Assembly (NCBI GenBank): GCA_030671005.1
Contig: DAOVAN010000015.1
Location: 1-19,759 of the forward strand
Reading direction: 5' to 3'
DNA from: Caldifarciminota bacterium
GTDB taxonomy: Bacteria > Hydrothermota > Tepidihabitantia > SM23-42
DNA: 19,759 nucleotides
A program made the position numbers and the translations under genes. Numbering within the stretch: the first letter of the stretch is position 1; each line of letters opens with the position of its first letter. This document shows positions 1-7,805 of this stretch, one piece after another. The notes beneath the pieces were generated by a model. That model did no database searches, had not been told where the DNA came from, and saw only the letters and a list, made by a program, of their open reading frames with translations.

Positions 1-336
1 TATGCTGAACGAATTACCGTGGAGCATCCTTGGGCTGACCGGGACGTGACTCTTACCCACCGGCGTGAGGGTGAAATGCTCTTCCTCTATGGTATGTTCG
101 ACATTTCCTTTGAACGATAGATACTGAGTGGACAGTGAATAGCGGTCCTTGAGTCCGGCGCGAGAGAACAGTTTTCTTTGTACGTGCATTTTCCGAGCCA
201 CAAAATCGATTACGTCCAGCGTATTCCAGTATCTTTTTTCTAACTTTAGTATAGTATAATCACCCTTTTTGCGCAAGGGTATTTCGATCAATTCATCGAC
301 GACAAAATCTTCAGGACTGACCTTGATTTTTACCAC
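1..336 (-). CDS. truD: tRNA pseudouridine synthase D (TruD), 5' part only
   Basis: The first 112 residues are present; the rest lies beyond the left edge of the window. TruD converts a uridine of tRNA (U13 in E. coli tRNA-Glu) to pseudouridine. The N-terminus reads SPEDFVVDEL, then LEKRYWNTLDVIDFVARK, then SRAGLKDRYSLSTQ around residues 58-71. This is the TruD signature in which the aspartate of KDR (residue 64 here) is the catalytic nucleophile. The start is taken as GTG at 334-336. It is the first possible start after an in-frame TAA, and KIKVSPEDF fits the usual beginning of the family. No clear ribosome binding site precedes it. It lies 37 nt after the radical SAM remnant and is probably transcribed from the promoter at 501-528. 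Recognition is from family motifs remembered, not a search. Confidence 0.9.
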   Translation of the reverse strand, partial: MVKIKVSPEDFVVDELIEIPLRKKGDYTILKLEKRYWNTLDVIDFVARKMHVQRKLFSRAGLKDRYSLSTQYLSFKGNVEHTIEEEHFTLTPVGKSHVPVSPRMLHGNSFSI

Positions 337-372
337 GGGGTCTAAGGTTGCTTATTTCAGGAATCCTTCTTT

Positions 373-495
373 TTACAAATCCTGGGTCGCAGCGGCAACC
401 GTAGCAAGCGCTAGTGGGGGCAGTTGGAACACCCTGCCTTGCATTCCTCTTCGATTTTCATGTACCGCCGCCGGTGCAATCAGTGTTAATTTCAT
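373..495 (-). pseudogene. N-terminal stub of a B12-binding-domain radical SAM protein
   Basis: A 40-codon frame starts with ATG at 493-495 and stops at TAA 373-375. It reads MKLTLIAPAAVHENRRGMQG and continues with VFQLPPLALATVAAAT. This closely resembles the first strand, loop and helix of the cobalamin-binding domain at the start of radical SAM enzymes, where a [LM]PPLxLaxvAA motif is typical. The protein then ends abruptly, far short of the several hundred residues of the family; no CxxxCxxC cluster motif follows in any frame before truD. The stub still carries a near-consensus promoter with its -10 box 5 nt before the ATG. I infer a gene whose body was lost by deletion while its promoter was kept, now perhaps serving truD. 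A short functional peptide cannot be excluded. Confidence 0.6.
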
Positions 496-500
496 GAATA

Positions 501-528
501 ATTATAACAGATGTCTAACAGAAGTCAA
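501..528 (-). promoter_or_regulatory. Sigma70-like promoter for the radical SAM stub and truD
   Basis: On the minus strand TTGACT (523-528), a 16-bp spacer and a perfect TATAAT (501-506). The ATG of the stub begins 5 nt after the -10 box, so the predicted transcript would start at or next to the AUG (leaderless). Confidence 0.7.
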
Positions 529-542
529 TTGCAGTTGTGATA

Positions 543-1841
543 TTAGCTATTCAGATCATCGAGGATGCTACTTACCTCATTCTCGGTGATCGGCCCAACA
601 GCGGCAATGGTGTATTTTTCGGGGTTGAGGAATTTCTTCGCCAGCCCGTTTACGCCATCAACGTTCACTGAATTGATTTTAGCTACTACATCATCAACGG
701 TGGCGATTTTCTGTGAGTATACCGCTTCACGTGCAAGACGTAGCATTCGGCTCGTTGAACTCTCGAGGCTGAGTAATAAGTTACCTGAGAGGTAGGTCTT
801 CGCGAGTTCGATTTCGTCTTCGCTGAAGCCGTGAGCGCTAATTTCCTGGAAGATTTTCTTCAGGCGGCGGACAACTGGGGGGATATTTTTCTTGTCACAG
901 ATGAAATAGAAACCCGATACGCCGCAATCACAGTAGAAATCACTGAAGGATTGTACATGATAGACAAGACCATCCTTCTCGCGCAGACCCTGGAAGAGCC
1001 GGGAGGACATGCCGCCCCCAAATGCGGTGTTCATTATCGAGAGACCATAATGTTGCTCAGATGCGTGCCTTACACCACTCGTTCCGACGACAAAGTGGAT
1101 CTGTGAGACTTCTTTTCGTGACTGAGTTACTACTTTGCCAAACCGTTGCTCGGGTAGGGTTCTGACTGGCTGGTCCAGTTTGCCCGTGGGAAACTTCTGT
1201 TTCGCCAGTTTGGCGATTCCATCATAATCATAATTGCCACTGAGGGCAATCACCATTTCCCTGTTCATCAGACTACGGTAGTATTCTTTTGTCCTTGCCG
1301 CGTCGACGGTTTTTACGGATTCGATGGTTCCGGCGATGGGGCGTCCGAGTGCATGATCAGGCAAGAATGTCCTGAAAAACAGCTCGAATGCGCTATCTCC
1401 CGGATCATCATTACTCGATTTAATTTCTTCGAGTACGACCGATTTTTCCTTGTTCAACTCAGCGCTATCTATTTTAGACTCCAAGAGTATTTCGGTGACG
1501 AGTTCGAATACACGCGTAATGTGTTCGGAAAGGAATTTTGTGATGATGATAAGATGTTCCTTGGTGGTGTAGGCGTCGAACGCACCGCCTAAGCTTTCCA
1601 TCATTTTCACGATTTCCAGTGCCGATTTACGGGAGGTGCCTTTGAACAGCATGTGTTCGATTAAATGGGTGATACCATTATCCTCTAGTGTTTCGTCCCT
1701 TGAGCCGTGATTGATGAAAAAACCCATGGAAAAGGAATAATATTTGGGGAGTTTTTCAGCGATGATTTTTACGGTGGGGTTGAGCTGGGTGAGGATTATC
1801 TTATTCTTTTCGGATAAGATTAATCCTCCCCTGATCGTCAA
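543..1841 (-). CDS. M16 family zinc metallopeptidase (MlpA/processing-peptidase-like)
   Basis: About 430 residues, the usual size of single-chain M16B peptidases, which cleave peptides as dimers. The inverted zinc motif HLIEH (H59, E62, H63) is followed 76 residues later by E139 in VVLEEIKSS, the third zinc ligand, so the active site looks intact. The C-terminal half has the GGGMSSRLFQGLREKDGLVY stretch that carries the substrate-binding Arg/Tyr pair. It follows pnp, as mlpA does in B. subtilis (with one gene between). The start is unclear. The only standard start codon upstream of the conserved region is TTG at 1839-1841, inside the end of pnp and without a ribosome binding site. A strong AGGGGAGGA lies just downstream of it at 1824-1832. 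Natural substrate unknown. Confidence 0.9.
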   Translation of the reverse strand: MTIRGGLILSEKNKIILTQLNPTVKIIAEKLPKYYSFSMGFFINHGSRDETLEDNGITHLIEHMLFKGTSRKSALEIVKMMESLGGAFDAYTTKEHLIIITKFLSEHITRVFELVTEILLESKIDSAELNKEKSVVLEEIKSSNDDPGDSAFELFFRTFLPDHALGRPIAGTIESVKTVDAARTKEYYRSLMNREMVIALSGNYDYDGIAKLAKQKFPTGKLDQPVRTLPEQRFGKVVTQSRKEVSQIHFVVGTSGVRHASEQHYGLSIMNTAFGGGMSSRLFQGLREKDGLVYHVQSFSDFYCDCGVSGFYFICDKKNIPPVVRRLKKIFQEISAHGFSEDEIELAKTYLSGNLLLSLESSTSRMLRLAREAVYSQKIATVDDVVAKINSVNVDGVNGLAKKFLNPEKYTIAAVGPITENEVSSILDDLNS

Positions 1842-3864
1842 TGTTGGTAACTTTTACGACAATTTCGTCGCCCACTTTGACAACATCTTCGACTTTCCTG
1901 ATCCGTTGCCGAGAGAGCTTAGAGATGTGTACTAATCCATCTTTGCCCGGCAGGATTTCGACAAATGCTCCGAAGCTTGTTATGCGTTTGACCTTGCCGA
2001 CGTACGTCTTGCCGACTTCAGCGTCCTGGACAATGCTCTGGACAGTCTGCTGTGCCTTTTCGACACTTTGTCGGTCCTCGCCCGCGATTGTCACCTTTCC
2101 ATCATCATCAATATCGATTTCCACGTCGTTGTCGGCGATTATCTTACGGATGACCTTGCCACCAGGACCGATTACTTCACCGATTTTTTCTTTAGCGACT
2201 GAGAAGACAACTATTTTCGGTGCATACTTGGAGAGGTCACTCCGCGCATTGCTGATAGTGCTATTCATTACCTTCAGTATTTCTAAACGTGCCTCGCGTG
2301 CCCATTGCATTGCTTCAGCAAGAATATCAACCGGCAGCCCAGGGGTTTTCAGATCCAGTTGAATTGCCGTTATCCCATCTGAAGTTCCGGCAACCTTAAA
2401 GTCCATGTCACCATAATGGTCTTCAGCACCGGCGATATCGGACAGCAATACGGATTGTCCGTTTTCTGTTATCAGACCAATCGAAATACCCGAAACCGCA
2501 GTTCTGATCGGAACGCCCGCATCCATGAGAGCAAGTGACGTACCACAAACGCTCGCCATTGACGAAGAGCCGTTTGATTCAAGGATATTAGACACCATTC
2601 TGATGGTATAGGGAAACTCGTCATCTTTGGGCAAGACCGGGGAAATTGCTCGCTCGGCTAAAGCTCCGTGTCCGATCTCGCGTCTGCCCGGCCCGCGCAT
2701 GGGTCTCACGTCACCCGTAGAGAATGGGGGGAAATTGTAGTGGAGCATGAAGGATTTCGAGTCTTCACCGTATATGTCATCGATTCTTTGCTCATCGCTT
2801 GCAGTACCCAGGGTTGTTACTGCAAGACTTTGGGTTTGCCCCCTGGTGAACAGGGCTGAACCGTGGGTCCTGGGCAGCAATCCGATTTCACATGAAACAG
2901 GGCGGACTTCTTTCAGACTGCGTCCATCAATGCGTTTCTTATCTTTGACGACTATTTCGCGCATCTTTGCACGTAACATATCGTCAGCGACGTGTTTGAC
3001 CTTTGCTTCAATATCTTCGTGTTCCTCTTTAAGCTTTTCCGCAGTGACCTTGATCAATTCGTATATTGCATCCTCACGCGCCTTCATTTCCTTAAAGAGA
3101 AAAACCTGATTTATTTCATCACCGATTACTTTCTCTATTTTTTCAGACAATTCTTTTTCGACGAAGGGGGGGATCAGATTAATCTTTTCCTTGCCGACGG
3201 CTTTTACCATCTCTTCCTGGATTTCGATGATGCGTATGATTTCTGGCTGCGCGTATTTTATGGCGTTGACGATCTCTTCCTCGCTCGACTCCTTTGCACC
3301 GCCTTCAATCATGACTACAGAATCCCGAGTGCCGACGACGATGAGGTCGAGTTTACTGTCAGTCTGCTGAACCAGGGTAGGATTTATGATATAATTGCCG
3401 TTGATCAACCCCACTTTGACCGCCGCGATCGGAGTCGTGAACGGCAATTCCGACATCAATACAGCAGTGGCCGCTCCGATTATGCAAAAGGCGTCGGGTT
3501 CGTGTTCGACATCCGATGATAGGAGATTGGCGATGATCTGCATTTCATTACGGAAATCCTTTGGAAAGAGAGTGCGCAGTGGCCGGTCGATCAGTCTTGA
3601 AATGAGAATCTCACTTTCTGACGGCCTGGTTTCCCTTTTTATGAAGCCCCCGGGTATCTTACCTGCAGCAAATGAGAGCTCGCGGTAGTCTACGGTTAAG
3701 GGCAGGAAATCTATGCCTTTACTGGGATCTGGTTTATAGGAGACACAAACGAGTACGATCGTGTCGCCATAGCTGACCGTGCACTCGGCGGCGGCTTGCT
3801 TTGCCACACGACCGGTTTCGAGTCTTAGTTCTTTTTCCCCGACCTTGAGTGAAACTGTATACAA
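1801..3864 (-). CDS. pnp: Polyribonucleotide nucleotidyltransferase (PNPase)
   Basis: PNPase degrades RNA 3' to 5' with phosphate and is a core RNA-decay enzyme acting as a trimer in the cytoplasm. The 687 residues show the full architecture: a first RNase PH domain (about 1-220), an all-helical linker (about 230-305), a second RNase PH domain (about 315-545) with LFTRGQTQ, GRREIGHG, NGSSSMASVCG and GDMDFKVAGTSDG followed by QLDLK (active-site aspartates at 486/488 and 504), a KH domain with GPGG at 566-569, and an S1 domain from about 618. The start is TTG at 3862-3864, one base after the rpsO stop. AGAGG in the last codons of rpsO lies 5 nt upstream, so translation is probably coupled to rpsO. 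No ATG fits. Confidence 0.98.
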   Translation of the reverse strand: MYTVSLKVGEKELRLETGRVAKQAAAECTVSYGDTIVLVCVSYKPDPSKGIDFLPLTVDYRELSFAAGKIPGGFIKRETRPSESEILISRLIDRPLRTLFPKDFRNEMQIIANLLSSDVEHEPDAFCIIGAATAVLMSELPFTTPIAAVKVGLINGNYIINPTLVQQTDSKLDLIVVGTRDSVVMIEGGAKESSEEEIVNAIKYAQPEIIRIIEIQEEMVKAVGKEKINLIPPFVEKELSEKIEKVIGDEINQVFLFKEMKAREDAIYELIKVTAEKLKEEHEDIEAKVKHVADDMLRAKMREIVVKDKKRIDGRSLKEVRPVSCEIGLLPRTHGSALFTRGQTQSLAVTTLGTASDEQRIDDIYGEDSKSFMLHYNFPPFSTGDVRPMRGPGRREIGHGALAERAISPVLPKDDEFPYTIRMVSNILESNGSSSMASVCGTSLALMDAGVPIRTAVSGISIGLITENGQSVLLSDIAGAEDHYGDMDFKVAGTSDGITAIQLDLKTPGLPVDILAEAMQWAREARLEILKVMNSTISNARSDLSKYAPKIVVFSVAKEKIGEVIGPGGKVIRKIIADNDVEIDIDDDGKVTIAGEDRQSVEKAQQTVQSIVQDAEVGKTYVGKVKRITSFGAFVEILPGKDGLVHISKLSRQRIRKVEDVVKVGDEIVVKVTNIDDQGRINLIRKE

Positions 3865-3865
3865 A

Positions 3866-4135
3866 CTAACCTCTTAAATCCAGGGTTTTGATGATTTGTA
3901 GGTATTTGCTACGGTCCTTCTTCATCAAATAATTGAGGTGACGGCGCCGATCGTTTACCATCTTGATCAGCCCGCGTCTCGAATGTCTATCTTTTGGAAA
4001 CTGCTTGAGATGGTCAGATAGATTCTTGATTCGCTCGGTCAAGATGGCGATTTGCACTTCCGGAGACCCAGTGTCTTTGCCGTGTCTTTTGAAATCCTGG
4101 ATTATTTCGCCTTTCTTACTCTTGTCTAGCGTCAT
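3866..4135 (-). CDS. rpsO: 30S ribosomal protein S15
   Basis: 89 residues, exactly the usual length of S15, which binds 16S rRNA in the platform of the small subunit. Family landmarks are visible: DTGSPEVQIAILTERI (about 21-36), LSDHLKQFPKDRHSRRGL (about 39-56) and RRRHLNYLMKKD (about 63-74). A good AAGGAGA stands 7 nt before the ATG. It leads an rpsO-pnp-M16 operon transcribed from the promoter at 4156-4183. The rpsO-pnp pairing is very common in bacteria. Confidence 0.98.
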   Translation of the reverse strand: MTLDKSKKGEIIQDFKRHGKDTGSPEVQIAILTERIKNLSDHLKQFPKDRHSRRGLIKMVNDRRRHLNYLMKKDRSKYLQIIKTLDLRG

Positions 4136-4155
4136 GATCGATTCTCCTTTAAGAT

Positions 4156-4183
4156 ATTATCCACATTTTGCGGAAAAAGTCAA
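4156..4183 (-). promoter_or_regulatory. Promoter of the rpsO-pnp-M16 operon
   Basis: On the minus strand TTGACT (4178-4183), a 16-bp spacer and GATAAT (4156-4161). The AAGGAGA site and the rpsO ATG follow about 20 nt downstream. It is divergent from the promoter at 4283-4310; the bases between them hold no gene that I can see. Confidence 0.65.
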
Positions 4184-4282
4184 GCAATAGAAGTACGCAG
4201 AGCGGCGCTTGGTGTTCCAGCTTTGCCGAGCATTGGGAATACTGCTCCGCAGCGGCAAATCGGTTTTTCTGAGGTGTTTGAA

Positions 4283-4310
4283 TTGACATAGTGCGATATT
4301 TCGCTATAAT
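4283..4310 (+). promoter_or_regulatory. Consensus promoter for the saccharopine dehydrogenase-like gene
   Basis: TTGACA (4283-4288), a 16-bp spacer and TATAAT (4305-4310). Both hexamers are perfect sigma70 consensus. Transcription would start near 4317, giving a leader of about 110 nt. Confidence 0.8.
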
Positions 4311-4344
4311 TGACGTCTGGAATAACACAGGATTGCTCTAGATT

Positions 4345-4395
4345 ATGAGGGTGTTTTGTAATGGTGGCTTTTTAGCAGAATATTTATTGAGTTAA
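4345..4395 (+). other. Possible 16-codon leader ORF
   Basis: Inside the 110-nt leader, ATG at 4345 opens a 16-codon frame (MRVFCNGGFLAEYLLS) that ends at TAA 4393-4395, about 30 nt before the main start. It has no clear ribosome binding site and no run of one amino acid that would suggest attenuation. It may be chance. Confidence 0.15.
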
Positions 4396-4427
4396 TTGCT
4401 GAATGAAAAGCGTCCAAGGAGGCAAAG

Positions 4428-5657
4428 ATGAGAATTCTGGTCTTTGGTGGGTCAGGCAAGATTGGTTCAGCCGTGGCCTGGGATCTGGCAGGCGATAAAG
4501 AAGTAGATGCTATCGGTATAGTGGGTAGACACAGAGAAACGCTCGAGAAGGTCAAACAATCGGTCGGTAGCGAAAAGATAATTCCGCACATTCTTGATAT
4601 AAACGACAAAGAAACAGCCGTAGCATTAATGAAGCAGTATGATGTAGGGGTGTTGACCTTGCCCAATCGGCAGACCAGCTACAAGGTAGTGCATTTGGCA
4701 ATCGATGCGGGGCTCAATATTGTCGATACGATCGAGGAGTTTCACCGGACCCCTGACGCCTATGAGATCGAAGGGCTGGAAGTGCCAGCGGGTATGAAGC
4801 TGAGCGATTACGGCGAATGGTTACATAAAAGGGCGTGCGAGAACAACGTGACTTTCGTTGACGGGATGGGCTTTGCCCCTGGTTTGAGTAACATAACCAT
4901 TGGTGATGGCATCAGGAAGATCGACGTCGCCGAGCGCGCTGTGGCCAGAGTCGGGGGTATTCCTTCGAAAGAGGCGGCTGCAAAACACCCGCTACGCTAC
5001 ATGATAACCTGGGCATTTGAGCATGTGCTTAGGGAGTACATGATCAGACTCAATGTGATAAAAAATGGCAAGATTGTTGAAGTAGATGCGGCGACTGATT
5101 TTGAGAAGTTTAGATTCAATCAGTTCGGTAGAGATGAGGGGTTGGAGTGTGCAGTAACACCCGGTATGCCCAGTTTTCTCTTCACTAGACCCCAGCTGAA
5201 GGAATTTGCTGAGAAGACCGTGCGCTGGCCAGGGCATTGGCTGGGGGTACGGACGCTCAAGGAGTGCGGCATGCTCGATATTGACCCAGTTGACTATAAG
5301 GGTAACGAGGTCATTCCCCGGGAGTTCCTGTTGTCGATAATAACACCCAGGCTTTTGCCAAATGAAGGCGAGACTGATGTCTGCGTCATGTACAATACCC
5401 TAGAGGGAAAGAAGAATGGCAAGGATATCAAGATCGAGTATTTCATGTGGGATGAGGCAGATGTAGAGAACGATATTTCATCGATGATGAGGGTGACCGG
5501 TTTTCCCATGGCGATCACGGCACGTATGATCGGAAGAGGCGAGATAAAGGAAAAGGGTATTGTTGCTCCTGAGGACGCAATAACGAGCGATCTTTACACG
5601 AAGTTCATTGGTGAACTCAAGAAGCGTAACATCAACATACTCGAAGTGCAGACATAG
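4428..5657 (+). CDS. Saccharopine dehydrogenase-family oxidoreductase
   Basis: 409 residues. The N-terminus RILVFGGSGKIGSAVAWDLA is a Rossmann dinucleotide-binding segment (GGSGKIG at 7-13), followed by an LDI-ND acidic turn. VDGMGFAPGLSNI (about 144-156) is the conserved segment at the start of the catalytic domain in the LYS9-like saccharopine dehydrogenase family. The family includes saccharopine reductase/dehydrogenase and carboxynorspermidine synthase, all of which join or split an amino acid and a carbonyl compound with NAD(P)H; nothing here tells which substrate is used. AAGGAGG stands 5 nt before the ATG. It is a single gene behind a perfect promoter, with no lysine or polyamine genes near, so I give no gene symbol. 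Confidence 0.85.
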   Translation: MRILVFGGSGKIGSAVAWDLAGDKEVDAIGIVGRHRETLEKVKQSVGSEKIIPHILDINDKETAVALMKQYDVGVLTLPNRQTSYKVVHLAIDAGLNIVDTIEEFHRTPDAYEIEGLEVPAGMKLSDYGEWLHKRACENNVTFVDGMGFAPGLSNITIGDGIRKIDVAERAVARVGGIPSKEAAAKHPLRYMITWAFEHVLREYMIRLNVIKNGKIVEVDAATDFEKFRFNQFGRDEGLECAVTPGMPSFLFTRPQLKEFAEKTVRWPGHWLGVRTLKECGMLDIDPVDYKGNEVIPREFLLSIITPRLLPNEGETDVCVMYNTLEGKKNGKDIKIEYFMWDEADVENDISSMMRVTGFPMAITARMIGRGEIKEKGIVAPEDAITSDLYTKFIGELKKRNINILEVQT

Positions 5658-5702
5658 CTGCCGTCACATAGGCGATACAGAGTAACCCTCTGGGATAACA
5701 TA

Positions 5703-5947
5703 ATGGCCGGCAAAATATTCTTAAAGACACAGAAAATCAAAGATATAGAGTCATTCTACGCCGAAAAGATTGGCATGCGGATGTGGTTGCGGCAGGAAGA
5801 TTGCATGATCCTGCGACATGAGAATCTGCTTTTGGGGTTCTGTTTGCGTTCGGAAATCGACCGTTCGGGCATTATCACTTTTTTTCTTCGGATCCTGTAA
5901 ACCGTGTCACTGAGTTCCAGTGTTTTCTTCATCGAGTGGATCTATGA
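5703..5947 (+). pseudogene. VOC (glyoxalase-fold) protein with out-of-frame internal deletion
   Basis: From ATG 5703 the frame reads MAGKIFLKTQKIKDIESFYA and continues through GMRMWLRQEDCMILRHENLLLGFC in shorter stretches. This is a clear first beta-alpha-beta unit of a VOC superfamily protein; it runs out at 5900 after only 65 residues. Another frame, 5864-5947, reads FGHYHFFSSDPVNRVTEFQC and then FLHRVDL before a stop. This matches the usual C-terminal end of such proteins (YxFFxxDPxGRxxEFQxFxHP), including the metal-ligand glutamate of EFQ. The roughly 35 residues expected between the two parts are missing and the frames do not match. I read this as a recent internal deletion of a gene normally about 115-125 codons long. 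Confidence 0.65.
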
Positions 5948-6041
5948 TACACGGCAGTAATTCAATGACCATGAAATGCTACACATACACATGGGTGTTT
6001 ACGGTAATTCCCGGGTTCTTCGAGATGGGTCTTCAACGATT

Positions 6042-7769
6042 ATGAGCAAAAAGAAAGCCTCCTATCTATTCAACTGCGGCTTCGGGATTGTGTTCGGTCT
6101 GCTGCTCTTTAGATTGGCACTCGGTCCGGCGTACAATTACCCGGCGCTGTACACCCACCTGGTCTGGATAGTCCTCTTCCCGGTTAATGTATTGCGTGGT
6201 TATAGCAACCAAAGCATATATGTTTTGTTCTATGTCCTGTTCTGGTCTTACGCGCTGGTTGTGAAAACTATCATCTATAATGATCCCCTTGGCAAGACAT
6301 TCTTAAAAATGGTGATCTGGATGGTGGTGCTTGCCTTGCCGTTCTTGCCCTTTGGAATTGAATACTTCTCCCTGGCGCGATACTCTACAAGCATTAGTAG
6401 CTACCTGCTCCGCCTGCTACCGTTCATAGCATTGCTCGGGATTCTGTTTTTGATCAATCATTTCTTCTTCCGCCAGAATCACTTGGTTGCCGGTGCCTGG
6501 ACGCTGAGTACCTTTTTCTTGATTATTGTTATTATTACTCTGGCAGATTTTCTTCCCTTACTCAAATCTCAGTTTTTCTTCCACGCATTAGGTTATCGTA
6601 TATCGCTGGCAAACGATTTCATCAGTAATACTCCCTTGATTGCGTTATTGGTGTTCATGCTTCTTGCGGTCTTCTATGTTTTTGCGTTCGACCGGCAATT
6701 TCTGCGCGTGTCACACACCAAGCGTTCGCCGGTGCGCGTAATCACTCCGATTGGCATTTCGATCGCGATGTTGTTGATGTTAATGATCATACGTGATGAT
6801 TCCCGTAGGTATCGATATTTTGACTATGGCGAGGGCATTGCCACAGTATATTATGCTGCTTATGATGACCGGCAGACCCTGTCGTTTGACGAGGACCAAT
6901 TCACGTTGTCGAGCCGCCGCTACAATGCCTTCTATCCGTTCGGTAGATTAAATACCAAGGACACCTTGCGTCGACACGCCGAGGATATTCTGGCAATGAA
7001 AATCATCGAGGGACTGGACTACTATCGACTGGAGCGGATCGTGAAGATACTGGCTCATGGCCCGCGTGACGTCGAGATCTACAATAGGTTCAAGCGTCTC
7101 ACTGAGGGTGAGCGGTATCGCGTACCTGAACAATTCAGAACTTGGGCTGAATACCTGCGAGGAAGATACACCACACCAGATGGTGATATCGTTGTTGTTG
7201 GCTGGATCGCTCTTAGCGGGGTTCCTTTAGGACAAGTTGAATTCTTTGTAAATAAGGTATCCACCGCAGGGAGAAAGGTTATTGAGCCAATCTGGCAGGG
7301 CAAGACTGGTGCGGACGGAGGGTTTGAGTTTGAATGCTACAAAAAAAGTGATTCGGACAGTTTGTACTTCCAGGTTATATTCCTGTTACACGATGACCTG
7401 ATTGGGAGGAGTGTGGATTTCCTGAAAGTAATCAACCCCTTGCCGGTGTTTGCCCAACCAGGCAAATATTTCCCTGATACACTGCGAATTGCATTTTCCC
7501 AGCATGGAGAAGAGCCCAACCTCAAACATTTGCATGTTCAGACTTTTACAACAGCGGATTCTTTTTCTCTTTTCCTGCCCTATGTGGAACAGTACAAAAC
7601 GATCCGACTGACCGGCGCTGTCTCGTCGTCGGGAGAGATGCAAGACATCGTCTTAGACTATGATGATCCCGAAACCGATACGGCGATGCTTTGGAAGATT
7701 GAGCGGTTGAAAAATTCGAGAATTTTCTTAAAAGATTCAGCGGGCAAGGTAGAGATTCAGATAAACTGA
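6042..7769 (+). CDS. Multi-pass membrane protein of unknown function
   Basis: Not recognised. The N-terminal half (about residues 8-255) holds seven or eight hydrophobic segments, including FGIVFGLLLFRLALG, LVWIVLFPVNVL, MVIWMVVLALPFLPFG, LLPFIALLGILFLI, TFFLIIVIITLADFL, LIALLVFMLLAVFYVF and GISIAMLLMLMII. A soluble half of about 320 residues follows. In its middle, GDIVVVGWIALSGVPLGQV...KTGADGGFEFEC has the look of a beta-sandwich of the carboxypeptidase-regulatory type. The start at 6042 (MSKKK before the first membrane segment) is my choice. The frame stays open to an ATG at 5976 and neither start has a good ribosome binding site. No promoter is evident. The end of the gene forms one arm of the hairpin at 7761-7791. 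Confidence 0.75.
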   Translation: MSKKKASYLFNCGFGIVFGLLLFRLALGPAYNYPALYTHLVWIVLFPVNVLRGYSNQSIYVLFYVLFWSYALVVKTIIYNDPLGKTFLKMVIWMVVLALPFLPFGIEYFSLARYSTSISSYLLRLLPFIALLGILFLINHFFFRQNHLVAGAWTLSTFFLIIVIITLADFLPLLKSQFFFHALGYRISLANDFISNTPLIALLVFMLLAVFYVFAFDRQFLRVSHTKRSPVRVITPIGISIAMLLMLMIIRDDSRRYRYFDYGEGIATVYYAAYDDRQTLSFDEDQFTLSSRRYNAFYPFGRLNTKDTLRRHAEDILAMKIIEGLDYYRLERIVKILAHGPRDVEIYNRFKRLTEGERYRVPEQFRTWAEYLRGRYTTPDGDIVVVGWIALSGVPLGQVEFFVNKVSTAGRKVIEPIWQGKTGADGGFEFECYKKSDSDSLYFQVIFLLHDDLIGRSVDFLKVINPLPVFAQPGKYFPDTLRIAFSQHGEEPNLKHLHVQTFTTADSFSLFLPYVEQYKTIRLTGAVSSSGEMQDIVLDYDDPETDTAMLWKIERLKNSRIFLKDSAGKVEIQIN

Positions 7770-7791
7770 ATTTTATCAAGGCCCAGTTTAT
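7761..7791. terminator. Weak hairpin between convergent genes
   Basis: ATAAACTG (7761-7768) and its exact complement CAGTTTAT (7784-7791) enclose a 15-nt loop. The stem is AT-rich and starts within the last codons of the membrane protein. It lies in the only gap between two convergent genes, so it may end transcription. No long T-run follows. Confidence 0.3.
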
Positions 7792-7805
7792 TTACATACC
7801 AAGAT

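Noticed and set aside
269..589. 106-codon plus-strand frame near the left edge
   Set aside because: It is antisense to the truD start, the radical SAM stub and the end of the M16 gene, and shows no recognisable motif.
1841..3519. Long plus-strand frames opposite pnp
   Set aside because: They are antisense to a fully conserved PNPase and read as low-complexity Ser/Thr or Phe/Asp-rich peptides, as expected for shadow frames.
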